From NCBI GenBank assembly GCA_002319955.1, contig DCJS01000041.1, positions 35,082 through 72,577 of the forward strand: a stretch of 37,496 nucleotides of DNA. Reading direction: 5' to 3'. The notes below the pieces were generated by a model. The model saw nothing but the letters and a program-made list of their open reading frames with translations. It was not told the origin of the DNA and did not search any database. This DNA is from Flavobacteriales bacterium UBA1694. Its GTDB lineage: Bacteria; Bacteroidota; Bacteroidia; Flavobacteriales; Weeksellaceae. Shown here piece by piece: positions 7,448 through 15,266 of this stretch; the first letter of the stretch is position 1; each line of letters begins with the position of its first letter. The position numbers and the translations under genes were made by a program.

Positions 7448-7999
7448 ATGAGTTATTCCTACAAAGGTAAAATATTAATATCCACGCCGGACCTTAGTGG
7501 CGATGTTTTTTCTCGGTCCGTGGTACTCATTCTAGACCATAGCTCAGAAGGAGCCTTTGGACTTATCCTTAACAAGAAACGCCAGGATACCGTAGCCCTA
7601 ACCGAGGACAGTTTGCACGACCTAAAATCTGAGCTTTATGACGGAGGACCAGTGGATCCCAACCGACGCTTTGTCATTGTAAAAGGCGAGCCAAAGGATG
7701 AGCAGTGCATTGCTATTAATCAGGAGTTCTACGTCACGGAAGATGCACGCAGCGTTCTGATTCAACTTCTAGATGAAAAGCTTAATTTGGACGATATAAA
7801 GTTTTTCTCTGGCTATTCCGGATGGCTATCCGGACAGTTAGAATCTGAAATCTCACGAAAAGCCTGGACGGTTGTCGATATCTATAATTTGGACTACACG
7901 ACTAAAAACGACCGCAATTTGTGGAAAAAAGTGATGCAGAACCTCGGCGGCGAGTTTCTCTTGTGGGCCAATTCCCCGGAGGACATCACAATGAATTAA
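7448..7999 (+). CDS. YqgE/AlgH family protein (DUF179)
   Basis: A 183-residue cytosolic protein of the UPF0301/AlgH family. The family traits are the opening KGKILISTPDLSGDVFSRSVVLILDHSSEGAFGLILNK in consecutive motifs, GGPVDPNR, and FSGYSGWLSGQLESEI with a later W and LL. The biochemical role of the family is unknown; AlgH was linked to alginate regulation in Pseudomonas. The frame can be extended six bases to a TTG, but ATG 7448 gives the family start. It is immediately divergent from pdxH and convergent with the class-IV aminotransferase-like gene. YqgE next to a class-IV aminotransferase and a START-like gene is a recurrent neighbourhood in flavobacteria, from memory. Confidence 0.93.
   Translation: MSYSYKGKILISTPDLSGDVFSRSVVLILDHSSEGAFGLILNKKRQDTVALTEDSLHDLKSELYDGGPVDPNRRFVIVKGEPKDEQCIAINQEFYVTEDARSVLIQLLDEKLNLDDIKFFSGYSGWLSGQLESEISRKAWTVVDIYNLDYTTKNDRNLWKKVMQNLGGEFLLWANSPEDITMN
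7462..7469 (-). promoter_or_regulatory. Candidate -7 box for pdxH inside the YqgE gene
   Basis: The minus strand reads TACCTTTG, a perfect TAnnTTTG, 34 bp upstream of the pdxH ATG and inside codons 5-8 of the YqgE gene. No -33 TTG is visible at the expected spacing. Confidence 0.4.
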
Positions 8000-8135
8000 A
8001 ACGGAGCAAAAGATTAACAGTTTTTTGGCAAATGCCTTAAGAATTTTTAAGGAATATATTGGCTTACTTTGCATAGCAATATTAAAGCATTGTGACTCTT
8101 AGGATAAAATTTTGAGACGCACAGTGCTTAACTTA

Positions 8136-8179
8136 AAAAACCCGGCAAATGACTTCTACTCTAGTTGTTTGTTGGGTTT
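8136..8179 (-). terminator. Probable terminator of the class-IV aminotransferase-like gene
   Basis: On the minus strand AAACCC and CAAA pair with TTTG and GGGTTT around a small internal loop and a long apical loop. A short T-run leads into AAG. It lies about 40 bp past the stop codon. The long loop makes it a weaker candidate. Confidence 0.45.
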
Positions 8180-8219
8180 GTCAATTCTAGCAATACTCTC
8201 ACTTCGTAAAAAAAAGGAG

Positions 8220-9017
8220 CTACAGAAGGGATTGACTCCACTTTTGAACCATTTCTGTAAAGCGCGTATTTGGAAATTCCTTAGACCGTATCTGCCCCAC
8301 CGAAAAGAGTCCTTTTTCTTCGGATATAATCAAAATTTCCTCTGCTTTCTGACTTTCAAAGGCAATAAGTTCCGCCTGCTCGATTTGGGCGAGCGCCCCT
8401 TTATGCACGAAGGTCACAAAGGCTTCCATTAAGGGCGAAATAAAGGCGCCCTCGGACTGCTTTGCCACACGAATGGTATCACCATTCAATAAGAGCACAT
8501 TTCCGAGACTCGTGCGCGCAATACGTTTATTAGGATTTAGTAAAATGACATCATCTAAATCATTCTCAATGGAATAAATCTGCGCGTAAATCGTTTCTGC
8601 ACTATGGACGCGAATTGAACTCAGTAAATTGGTGTTGACATTTATCTCTTTGATTAAATCGATTTTCAAAGGCCCTCTGACAGAGATCAAGTCATCTAAA
8701 GGTGAGAACTCATACCACAGCCCCACAGGTGCCTTTTCTAAGGGTCCTGCGGCTTTTTCCCGATAGACCATCAGGTGAATAATTCCCTCCTGATTTTGAG
8801 CGTTTAAAACCTCTCTAGTGAAAAGTTCTTGAAAGAACTCAAGGGTGTAACTTAGCGGAATGCTTAGGCGCATTTTTCGCATCGAAGCCATTAAGAAAAA
8901 ATAACATTCTTCCTCAAAAATCAGGCGTGACTTATGTACAAAAAAAGAAACGCTTACGGCATCGCCATATAAAAAAGCCCGGCTAAGGTTCGTAGATGAA
9001 AGCCTCTGTTCAGTCAT
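8220..9017 (-). CDS. Class-IV aminotransferase-fold protein lacking PLP-site residues, probable pseudoenzyme
   Basis: An intact 265-residue protein of the PabC/IlvE/D-amino-acid transaminase fold (PF01063). The fold is shown by NLSRAFLYGDA (10-20), LMASMRKMRL (42-51) and LLNxNKxxxxTSLGNVLLL (159-177). The residues that hold PLP are absent. The H..R pair after the GD motif reads C38..F41, so the phosphate-binding Arg is lost. The Schiff-base Lys position is R136 (SSIRVHS), and the Glu that contacts the pyridine nitrogen is R168 (IARTSLGN). The R136-R168 distance of 32 equals that of K145-E177 in D-amino-acid transaminase, supporting the alignment. It is therefore probably not a transaminase. 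The frame is open 26 codons upstream, but ATG 9017 gives the usual N-terminus. A -7-like TATTTTTG lies at 9038-9045. Confidence 0.82.
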   Translation of the reverse strand: MTEQRLSSTNLSRAFLYGDAVSVSFFVHKSRLIFEEECYFFLMASMRKMRLSIPLSYTLEFFQELFTREVLNAQNQEGIIHLMVYREKAAGPLEKAPVGLWYEFSPLDDLISVRGPLKIDLIKEINVNTNLLSSIRVHSAETIYAQIYSIENDLDDVILLNPNKRIARTSLGNVLLLNGDTIRVAKQSEGAFISPLMEAFVTFVHKGALAQIEQAELIAFESQKAEEILIISEEKGLFSVGQIRSKEFPNTRFTEMVQKWSQSLL

Positions 9018-9151
9018 AATACATATATAAAACCCAGCAAAAATAAGGATTTTAAAGGGGTTGAAAGAAAAAGGCATAAAAAAAAAACTTGACAAAGAAT
9101 TTAATCCTTCATCAAGCTTTTCTATTCTTGTGCAAAGTCCTAGCTTAGTGC

Positions 9152-9538
9152 TTATGCAGCACCTAGTTTAATTTGTAAATTTTCGATTAAATTTTCCCAA
9201 TACAGACGGTTTTCATCCTCAGCACCAACATCGCAAAAATCGGTAATGTTTAAAGCAAGGTCCTCCGTGATTTCGTCAATAACAATTGTCATTTCGAAAT
9301 AATTTTTTGTCCCCTCGTCTTCTTCCCACCGAAAGCGTACAAAACCCTCCGGCTTATATCGTATCAATGTTGCTTTTTCAGCAGGGCCTCCACCCCAACT
9401 AAAATAAAAATCATCTCCTCTTTCATCTACTTCGTCCGCAAACCATTCCGAAAGCCCTTCCGCAGTAGCAAGGTATTCGTATAAAATCTCGGAAAGACAG
9501 TGCATTGGGTACTCATATTGCACTTTCTGCTTGGCCAT
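9152..9538 (-). CDS. START-like domain protein (SRPBCC/AHSA1-like superfamily)
   Basis: A 128-residue single-domain protein matching the flavobacterial START-like family. It opens with QYEYPMHCLSEILYEYLATAEGLSEWFADEV and has FSWGGG, a central VRFRWEEDEG strand, and an acidic, helical C-terminus ending NLIENLQIKLG. The helix-grip fold normally encloses a hydrophobic ligand or mediates chaperone contact; no ligand is known for this group. There is no signal peptide, so it is cytosolic. It lies upstream of the class-IV aminotransferase-like gene on the same strand, separated by 134 bp, so co-transcription is possible but not certain. The protein is markedly acidic. Confidence 0.85.
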   Translation of the reverse strand: MAKQKVQYEYPMHCLSEILYEYLATAEGLSEWFADEVDERGDDFYFSWGGGPAEKATLIRYKPEGFVRFRWEEDEGTKNYFEMTIVIDEITEDLALNITDFCDVGAEDENRLYWENLIENLQIKLGAA

Positions 9539-9609
9539 ATTTAATGTTTTCTAATGTGCCGCAATATATAAATTAATTTCTTATTTACACAATAGAAAAA
9601 AGGTGATTT

Positions 9610-10800
9610 TTAATGGGTTGTATCCTCTCTGTGATCTAGCACATCCAATAAGATCTTGCACCCCTTTCTAATCTCACTTTGCGAGATTGTTAAAGGCGGA
9701 GAAATCCTAAGGTACTCATTGCGATACATTTGCCAAAAAACGATAAGACCATTTTCCATACAACGTTTTGCTACGCGAAGGGTGAAATCAGGATCCGCTA
9801 AATCCACAGCAAGCATTAGGCCTCTTCCGTGGACCTTCTTAATTTTTGGATGAACCAAAAGCGATCTAAATAAGGCCTCTTTTGCATCAACCTCATCCAT
9901 TAGCCCACTTTCAAGCACCTCTTTTAAAGTGGCAAGACTGGCCGCGGCAATCAGTGGATTTCCTCCAAAGGTTGTAATGTGACCTAGTTTTGGAGAATGA
10001 GACAAGCTTTGCATGATTTCTTTCGAACTCATAAAGGCCCCAACGGGCACACCACCGCCCATTCCTTTTCCCATGGCCAGGATGTCGGGAACAATCCCAT
10101 AGTGTTCAAAACTAAAAAGTTTCCCCGTACGTCCAAAACCGGGCTGAATTTCATCAAGAATTAATAAGGCTCCCACTTCTTCACACCGCTCTTTTAATTT
10201 TTTCAAATAAAACGGATCCGGTAATAAAAATCCAGCAGCGCCTTGAATCGTTTCTAGGAGGACGCAGGCCGTGTTGGTAGTAATTTTATCCAAATCCTGC
10301 TCCTTATTAAATTCAATAAAACTCACTAAGGGGAGAAGGGGTCTAAATTCTCTTTTTTGCTGCTCGTTCCCTGAAACGGAAAGCGCCCCATGGGTATTTC
10401 CATGGTAAGCGTTTTTAAAGGAGATAATTTCTTCTCTTCCTGTGTAGCGTTTTGCAAGTTTTAAACTTCCTTCAATGGCTTCGGCTCCAGAATTCACTAG
10501 ATAGGTGACTTCCAGTGGCGCTGGCGTGGCGCTAGCCAGTAACGCACATAATTTCACAGGCATTTCCTGGGCGTATTCTCCATAGACCATCACGTGCAGG
10601 TATTTATCCGCTTGCGCTTTAATGGCTGCTATGATTTTTGGATGGGAGTGCCCTAACGTATTGGCTGAAACACCAGCCACAAAATCGAGGTAAGCGTTGC
10701 CTTGGGGATCATAGATGTAACTTCCCTCTGCGCGATCAACCTCAAAACCTGACGCAAATGGAGTCGTCTGCGCTTGGTATTGGAAAAATTCTTTTTGCAT
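9610..10800 (-). CDS. Class-III PLP aminotransferase, acetylornithine/ornithine aminotransferase-like
   Basis: A 396-residue fold-type I, class-III aminotransferase. It has YLDFVAGVSANTLGHSHP (37-54), SGAEAIEGSLKLAKRYTGR (104-122), YHGNTHGALS (132-141), DEIQPGFGRTG (216-226) with the pyridine-binding Asp216, and the PLP lysine K245 in AMGKGMGGG. TTFGGNPL follows as the phosphate-binding segment from the partner subunit. The family includes ArgD, ornithine, GABA and lysine aminotransferases; the substrate cannot be assigned. No arginine synthesis genes are nearby. The gene follows ostA by 76 bp on the same strand and may belong to the fur-ostA transcript. In contrast to the class-IV protein downstream, all catalytic residues are present. 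Confidence 0.9.
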   Translation of the reverse strand: MQKEFFQYQAQTTPFASGFEVDRAEGSYIYDPQGNAYLDFVAGVSANTLGHSHPKIIAAIKAQADKYLHVMVYGEYAQEMPVKLCALLASATPAPLEVTYLVNSGAEAIEGSLKLAKRYTGREEIISFKNAYHGNTHGALSVSGNEQQKREFRPLLPLVSFIEFNKEQDLDKITTNTACVLLETIQGAAGFLLPDPFYLKKLKERCEEVGALLILDEIQPGFGRTGKLFSFEHYGIVPDILAMGKGMGGGVPVGAFMSSKEIMQSLSHSPKLGHITTFGGNPLIAAASLATLKEVLESGLMDEVDAKEALFRSLLVHPKIKKVHGRGLMLAVDLADPDFTLRVAKRCMENGLIVFWQMYRNEYLRISPPLTISQSEIRKGCKILLDVLDHREDTTH

Positions 10801-10876
10801 GGCGCAAATTTCGGAAATATTGGTCTAAAGTGGGCTACGAATACAGGCAAAAACAATAAAAATTATTGAGGTATTC

Positions 10877-12613
10877 TTACTTACGTACACGTTTTTCAAC
10901 AGCAGGCGCATTCTTTGCCCGCTCCTCGCTTAAGCGCTTTTGAGCCGCTTCATAAAGTGAATTATCCGATTCATAGACGATCGGGGTGTAATTCGGGGAG
11001 TCCTTAAAAATATCTTGCCACTTCAAGGGTCGGTCTTTTGTATTCCAATTGAAATCCGAGAAAAACCGTTGTTCTTTTGAAATTAGAGACATCGGATAGG
11101 TATCCGATCTCGCCCCTACATTACAGGAAATTACCTGAACTTTACGCTCTTCAAAAAGGACTTCTATTGTTCCACAAGTCGACAAAACCACGCCTAAACG
11201 TTCAAGTTCTTTTGTTTTCTCATCTTCAGAATCCGCGTAAGTTATGGCCTGAGCATTCCCTAGGGCCTGAGCAAGCTTCACTTGGTTGTTCTCATAATAG
11301 ACCGTTAATACCCGCCCTTTAATCTGGTTGAATTCGTCTTTAAGGTTCAGCGAATCCGCTTTGCTAATTGCAAAGCCGTTGCCTAGGACACGAATGGAGT
11401 CAATCTGCTCATTTTTCGTGTTAAAATACGCTTCAATCTTATCGCCAGTGACCTGTTTACTTCCACTCCATAGAATGGGGGCACCATTGAGGTGGAGCAC
11501 CCCGTCGGTTTCATTAAATGAAATTGAATCGGCTCGGGCCTGCGCATTGGATTTAAAAAGTCTGCCCTTCGCGTAAGCCCTCAAAAAACTTTTCTTTTCC
11601 ATTAAGGAATCGATTTTTTGAAAAGCTAGAATACGTTCGGCTGCAAAGTAAATTGAATCGTTTTCTAAAATTTTCACAGCGTAAGGGTTTTTGGTTACCA
11701 TGGCTGAATCCTTCTTTTCAAATATCTCCGCATACCCCCCTTTGATGAAGCGATTCTCGAGAGGATCATCCAAGGTTACATTTTCATTCGCTCGTCCAAA
11801 TCCGGTGAGTTGGTTGTAATACATGGTGTCTCCTGTTAGGATCTTTCCATTGTAGTGAATTCTTGAATTCTTATTTAGATAAACTTCCTTTTGCGTCATC
11901 AAATACCGTCCCTGCTCAGTGTAAACATAATTTGCAGGGTTCGCTTTATTAATGATTCGTGTGGGTCCGAAAAACTCGGCAGTATTGCTATTCTGATACT
12001 GCTTAATATTACTCCCTTCAACCGTATATTCGGGATTATCAATTCTAACGTTCCCTCTAAAATCAATGATTTTCGTAGACACATCATAGGTGGCTGCGTT
12101 GGTATACATTGTATTTTGTTCACTGATAATTGTGCCCCCTGTATTAAAGTAAGCTTGGTTAATGCGCCGGTCGTAATACAGCGTTTCTGTCTTAATGGTT
12201 TGTTTTGGATCCGTTAAAACCACATTCCCTCTGGCAATACCTCGCTCGGTATTTCCGTCGTACTCCATTTGATTTGCCGTAATGACAGACCCGTCTGTAT
12301 TCACTAAACGAACGTTCCCAATGGCTTTAACAAAATTCTGATCGCGGTACAAAATAACTTCATCCGCCGTTAAAACAGACCCTTTGTGAATGAATTCAAC
12401 ATTTCCTGAGAAAAAGGGATTTCCTTCAAACTTCGTTTGATCTACTTGAAATCGATCTGAATGTACTAATTGCACACTCTCAGGGCTGGTGGTTTGCTGA
12501 CTCGGTTTATTAAAAAAGGGATCTTTCACCAAAGGCGCGTTTGGCTGCGTGGTAATCTGAGCAGATAAAATTTGGGCACAGATAAAAAAGACAAGTAAAA
12601 GCGTCTTTTGCAT
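10877..12613 (-). CDS. OstA-like protein (LptA/LptD N-terminal-like repeats, OstA_2 family)
   Basis: A 578-residue exported protein. The N-terminus MQKTLLLVFFICAQILSAQ is a signal peptide with cleavage near residue 18. The body is a run of short beta repeats typical of LptA/OstA_2 domains, for example FEGNPFFSGNVEFIHKGS, LTADEVILYRDQNFVKAIGNV and VITANQMEYDGNTERGIARGNV. More repeats extend past residue 400. The C-terminus is basic (PAVEKRVRK). In Gram-negatives such beta-jellyroll proteins bridge LPS from the inner to the outer membrane; the Bacteroidota form is longer than LptA (about 180 residues) and lacks the LptD barrel. Its start codon overlaps the fur stop by one base, so translation is probably coupled. 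Confidence 0.88.
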   Translation of the reverse strand: MQKTLLLVFFICAQILSAQITTQPNAPLVKDPFFNKPSQQTTSPESVQLVHSDRFQVDQTKFEGNPFFSGNVEFIHKGSVLTADEVILYRDQNFVKAIGNVRLVNTDGSVITANQMEYDGNTERGIARGNVVLTDPKQTIKTETLYYDRRINQAYFNTGGTIISEQNTMYTNAATYDVSTKIIDFRGNVRIDNPEYTVEGSNIKQYQNSNTAEFFGPTRIINKANPANYVYTEQGRYLMTQKEVYLNKNSRIHYNGKILTGDTMYYNQLTGFGRANENVTLDDPLENRFIKGGYAEIFEKKDSAMVTKNPYAVKILENDSIYFAAERILAFQKIDSLMEKKSFLRAYAKGRLFKSNAQARADSISFNETDGVLHLNGAPILWSGSKQVTGDKIEAYFNTKNEQIDSIRVLGNGFAISKADSLNLKDEFNQIKGRVLTVYYENNQVKLAQALGNAQAITYADSEDEKTKELERLGVVLSTCGTIEVLFEERKVQVISCNVGARSDTYPMSLISKEQRFFSDFNWNTKDRPLKWQDIFKDSPNYTPIVYESDNSLYEAAQKRLSEERAKNAPAVEKRVRK

Positions 12614-13086
12614 TATTCTTTTTTCCTTCCGTAAAAATATAGGGAATGGGAATCAATCGTCACGCCGAAAGCGTCTTCAATGGCCTCTTTAATTCCCTGG
12701 ATTCTTGGGTCGCAGAACTCAATAATTTCTGCAATTTCGCGGTCAGAATCTTGCTTATACACCACCAAATGGTCGTGTTGCTTATCAAAATATGATTTCT
12801 CGTAGGATGAAGACGTCAGCGTCTTTTCACCAAATTGATGCTTGCGAATGAGTCCGGCGTCTAAAAATATTTCGATCGTATTGTAAATCGTCGCTTTAGA
12901 GACGTGGTACTTTTTCTGCATCATTAACAAATAAAGGTCGTCCACATTAAAGTGGTGATCCATATTGTAAATTTCCTCAAGAATTGTATAGCGTTCCGGT
13001 GTATTACGAAACCCTTTATCTTGAAGGTATTGCTTTAATACGTCTTTTATGACGTGTTTATGTGTATCGGGTTGCTTCGCGTCCAT
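12613..13086 (-). CDS. fur: Fur family metal-responsive transcriptional repressor with a single cysteine
   Basis: A 157-residue Fur-family protein. The winged helix spans about 12-90 with recognition region VSKATIYNTIEIFLDAGLI (62-80). The dimerisation domain keeps regulatory metal ligands: HH at 44-45, HDH at 104-106, EF at 123-124 and H147 in SHSLYFYG. The usual CxxC after HDHL, which holds structural zinc, is replaced by VVYKQDS. The only cysteine in the protein is C125 (EFCDPRIQ). Fur is the closest class; PerR or Zur cannot be excluded. It is upstream of and translationally coupled to ostA. A -7 box TAGATTTG at 13103-13110 suggests a leader of about 10 nt. Confidence 0.87.
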   Translation of the reverse strand: MDAKQPDTHKHVIKDVLKQYLQDKGFRNTPERYTILEEIYNMDHHFNVDDLYLLMMQKKYHVSKATIYNTIEIFLDAGLIRKHQFGEKTLTSSSYEKSYFDKQHDHLVVYKQDSDREIAEIIEFCDPRIQGIKEAIEDAFGVTIDSHSLYFYGRKKE

Positions 13087-13102
13087 TAATAGTAATTGAC
13101 TA

Positions 13103-13110
13103 CAAATCTA
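13103..13110 (-). promoter_or_regulatory. Candidate -7 box of the fur-ostA unit
   Basis: The minus strand reads TAGATTTG, matching TAnnTTTG, 16 bp before the fur ATG. No clear TTG lies at the -33 distance. Confidence 0.4.
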
Positions 13111-13185
13111 TAAAATTAAATCGAGATTACCCTTTAGGCCACTGCCCCGGGATTCTCACTTTTTTGATAAAGAAAGCCGGGCACA

Positions 13186-15171
13186 CTATAGTCCCTTGCT
13201 ATCGATTTGCTTAATTTTTTTAATCCGCCCAATTTGATCAAGAAGTGGCGCTGACTCGACCACCGCATTGTGTGAAGAGACGCCCCAAGCTTTGAAATCA
13301 TCACTCCCAATGGACTTGACAAAATTGTAAATATTCATTATGATTTTCTCTTTTACCGTAAGGAGTGTATCGTTGATATAGGTGTTATCAATAATCACAT
13401 AGCGAAGATCTGGCGGAATATTGTGGGTTCGTAAGGAAGGATGCGAACTTCGAGATGGAATAACTTGCTGCGCCATTAGATCCGCTAAAACACTATCAAA
13501 ATAGTCGTTAATGCGGCGCTCAACCTTGAAGCCTAGATAAAAGTTTACTTTAAAAATCGTTCCTGGCACCACCTCATCTACGGCATAATTAAACGTGTAA
13601 GGTTCTTCTTGATTTATAATGTTTAAAACAAAATAGTGGTCGGCCCGTTTAGGTTGTTTACGAAGAATTGAGTAAATAATTTTAGACTCTATTTCCCCTG
13701 GTCGTTTCGAGCGGCTTAAAAAGGCCAAATTTGTGGCATACTTAGGAATGGTTTCATCCAGTTTCAAATCCTTTATGACCGGCGCATAATCGCCAAGCCT
13801 CACAAACTTAATAAATTTATTTTTCAAAAGACGCCCATTGTACCAGGCGTACATGCCTATTCCAATCAGACCGCCAAGCACAACGGTGAGCCAACCGCCA
13901 TCAAAGAATTTAATCACATTTGCATAAAAGAATCCAAGTTCTATGGATAAATAAACACCACCAAAAAGAATTATCAAATACTTGCTTATGCGGTTTCGTC
14001 TAAGCCATAAAATCAGTAGGATGGTGGTCATAAGCATTGTTATGGTAATGGTAAGACCGTAGGCCGCCTCCATTTTGCTGGATTCTTTAAAAAACAACAC
14101 TACCACGATACACAAAAGAAGTAAAGTCCAGTTAATTTTGGGAATATACATCTGCCCTTTTACCCCCGAAGGGTACTCAATTTTCTGATTCGGCCAAAAA
14201 TTAATAGACATGGCCTCAGAGAACATCGTGAATGCCCCTGTAATAACCGCCTGGCTTGCAATCACCGCAGCCACAGTGGCAAGTAGCACCCCGGGCAGAA
14301 CCAAATAAGTTGGCATGATTCCAAAAAACGGATTGATATTGCTTTGAGCCAATTCTAAATTATCTAAAATCCAGGCACCTTGACCTAAATAGTTTAAGAT
14401 TAGCATAATTTTCACAAATGCCCAGCTCACCTGAATGTTCTTTTTGCCGCAATGCCCTAAGTCTGAATAGAGGGCCTCGGCGCCAGTTGTGCATAAAAAG
14501 ACGGCGCCCATGATCACAAGAGCACTTGGAGAATGGGTAATGAGTTGGTAGGCATAATACGGATTGAAAGCCTTTAAAACTTCAATATGATCGAATAAAT
14601 GAAGAAGTCCAAAGCTGCCCAAAGCCAAAAACCAAATGACCATGATTGGACCAAAAAACTTCCCTATCAGACTCGTCCCAAACTGCTGCATGAGAAAAAC
14701 GACCAGTAAAATGACGCAGGTGATTAAGACCACAGGCGTATGAGGATTATAAATTTTAAGTCCCTCCACGGCGGACATGATAGTTAATGAGGGCGTGATG
14801 ACACTGTCGGCCACCAGGGTCGCAGCCCCAATAAGTGCGATAATGTATAACCAGGGCTTTTTAATCCGTTTTACTAAGGAATAAAGCGCAAGGATTCCTC
14901 CTTCTCCTTTGTTATCTGCCCGTAATGCGATCAGCACATACTTCATGGTCGTTTGCAAAGTCAGAGTCCAAATAATGCACGATAAGGCCCCCTCAATGTA
15001 TTCATCTAGTGGCAGTGCCGAGGTGGTCGACTGGAAGGCATTTACAATTGCCTTCATCACATAGAGTGGAGAGGTTCCGATATCGCCGAATACAATGCCT
15101 AAGGAGACAATTACGCCAAGAAAGGACAATTTCTTCACGTTAAACGACTGACTGGTAGGGCTTTGAGACAT
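13186..15171 (-). CDS. kup: KUP/HAK/KT family potassium uptake transporter
   Basis: A 661-residue potassium-proton symporter of the inner membrane. The signature GVVFGDIGTSPLYV-like segment appears as VFGDIGTSPLYVMK (23-36). It is followed by LRADNKGEGGILALYSLV, VADSVITPSLTIMSAVEGL and VIASQAVITGAFTMFSEAM in the first ten hydrophobic segments. The hydrophilic C-terminal part from about residue 440 is cytosolic. The length is slightly above the 620-660 norm. It is a single-gene unit with a well-formed promoter 16 bp upstream. The stop codon is TAG. Its 3' end lies 99 bp from fur on the same strand without a clear terminator, so some read-through into fur is possible. Confidence 0.96.
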   Translation of the reverse strand: MSQSPTSQSFNVKKLSFLGVIVSLGIVFGDIGTSPLYVMKAIVNAFQSTTSALPLDEYIEGALSCIIWTLTLQTTMKYVLIALRADNKGEGGILALYSLVKRIKKPWLYIIALIGAATLVADSVITPSLTIMSAVEGLKIYNPHTPVVLITCVILLVVFLMQQFGTSLIGKFFGPIMVIWFLALGSFGLLHLFDHIEVLKAFNPYYAYQLITHSPSALVIMGAVFLCTTGAEALYSDLGHCGKKNIQVSWAFVKIMLILNYLGQGAWILDNLELAQSNINPFFGIMPTYLVLPGVLLATVAAVIASQAVITGAFTMFSEAMSINFWPNQKIEYPSGVKGQMYIPKINWTLLLLCIVVVLFFKESSKMEAAYGLTITITMLMTTILLILWLRRNRISKYLIILFGGVYLSIELGFFYANVIKFFDGGWLTVVLGGLIGIGMYAWYNGRLLKNKFIKFVRLGDYAPVIKDLKLDETIPKYATNLAFLSRSKRPGEIESKIIYSILRKQPKRADHYFVLNIINQEEPYTFNYAVDEVVPGTIFKVNFYLGFKVERRINDYFDSVLADLMAQQVIPSRSSHPSLRTHNIPPDLRYVIIDNTYINDTLLTVKEKIIMNIYNFVKSIGSDDFKAWGVSSHNAVVESAPLLDQIGRIKKIKQIDSKGL

Positions 15172-15187
15172 CTAGAAAAAATTTTGG

Positions 15188-15216
15188 CAAAGGTACTGTA
15201 TTTAAATAGCCAGCAA
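15188..15216 (-). promoter_or_regulatory. Promoter of kup
   Basis: On the minus strand TTG (15216-15214), an 18-bp spacer, then TACCTTTG (15195-15188). This is a full match to TTG-N17-23-TAnnTTTG. Only 16 bp lie between the box and the kup ATG, giving a leader of about 10 nt. Confidence 0.7.
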
Positions 15217-15233
15217 CACAACTTTATATAAAT

Positions 15234-15260
15234 GAAAAAACTCCCTTTCGAGAGTTTTTA
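15234..15260 (-). terminator. Rho-independent terminator of pdhB
   Basis: Arms AAAAACTC (15236-15243) and GAGTTTTT (15252-15259) flank an 8-nt loop. On the minus strand the second arm runs into a T tract. It lies 7 bp after the pdhB stop. Confidence 0.75.
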
Positions 15261-15266
15261 TCTATT

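Noticed and set aside
8112..8432. 106-codon plus-strand frame overlapping the class-IV aminotransferase-like gene
   Set aside because: Mostly antisense to a recognisable protein; composition is that of a shadow frame.
13145..13183. TGCCC...GGGCA inverted repeat after kup as a terminator
   Set aside because: The stem is only 5 bp with a long loop and no T-run; read-through into fur cannot be excluded but no terminator is supported.
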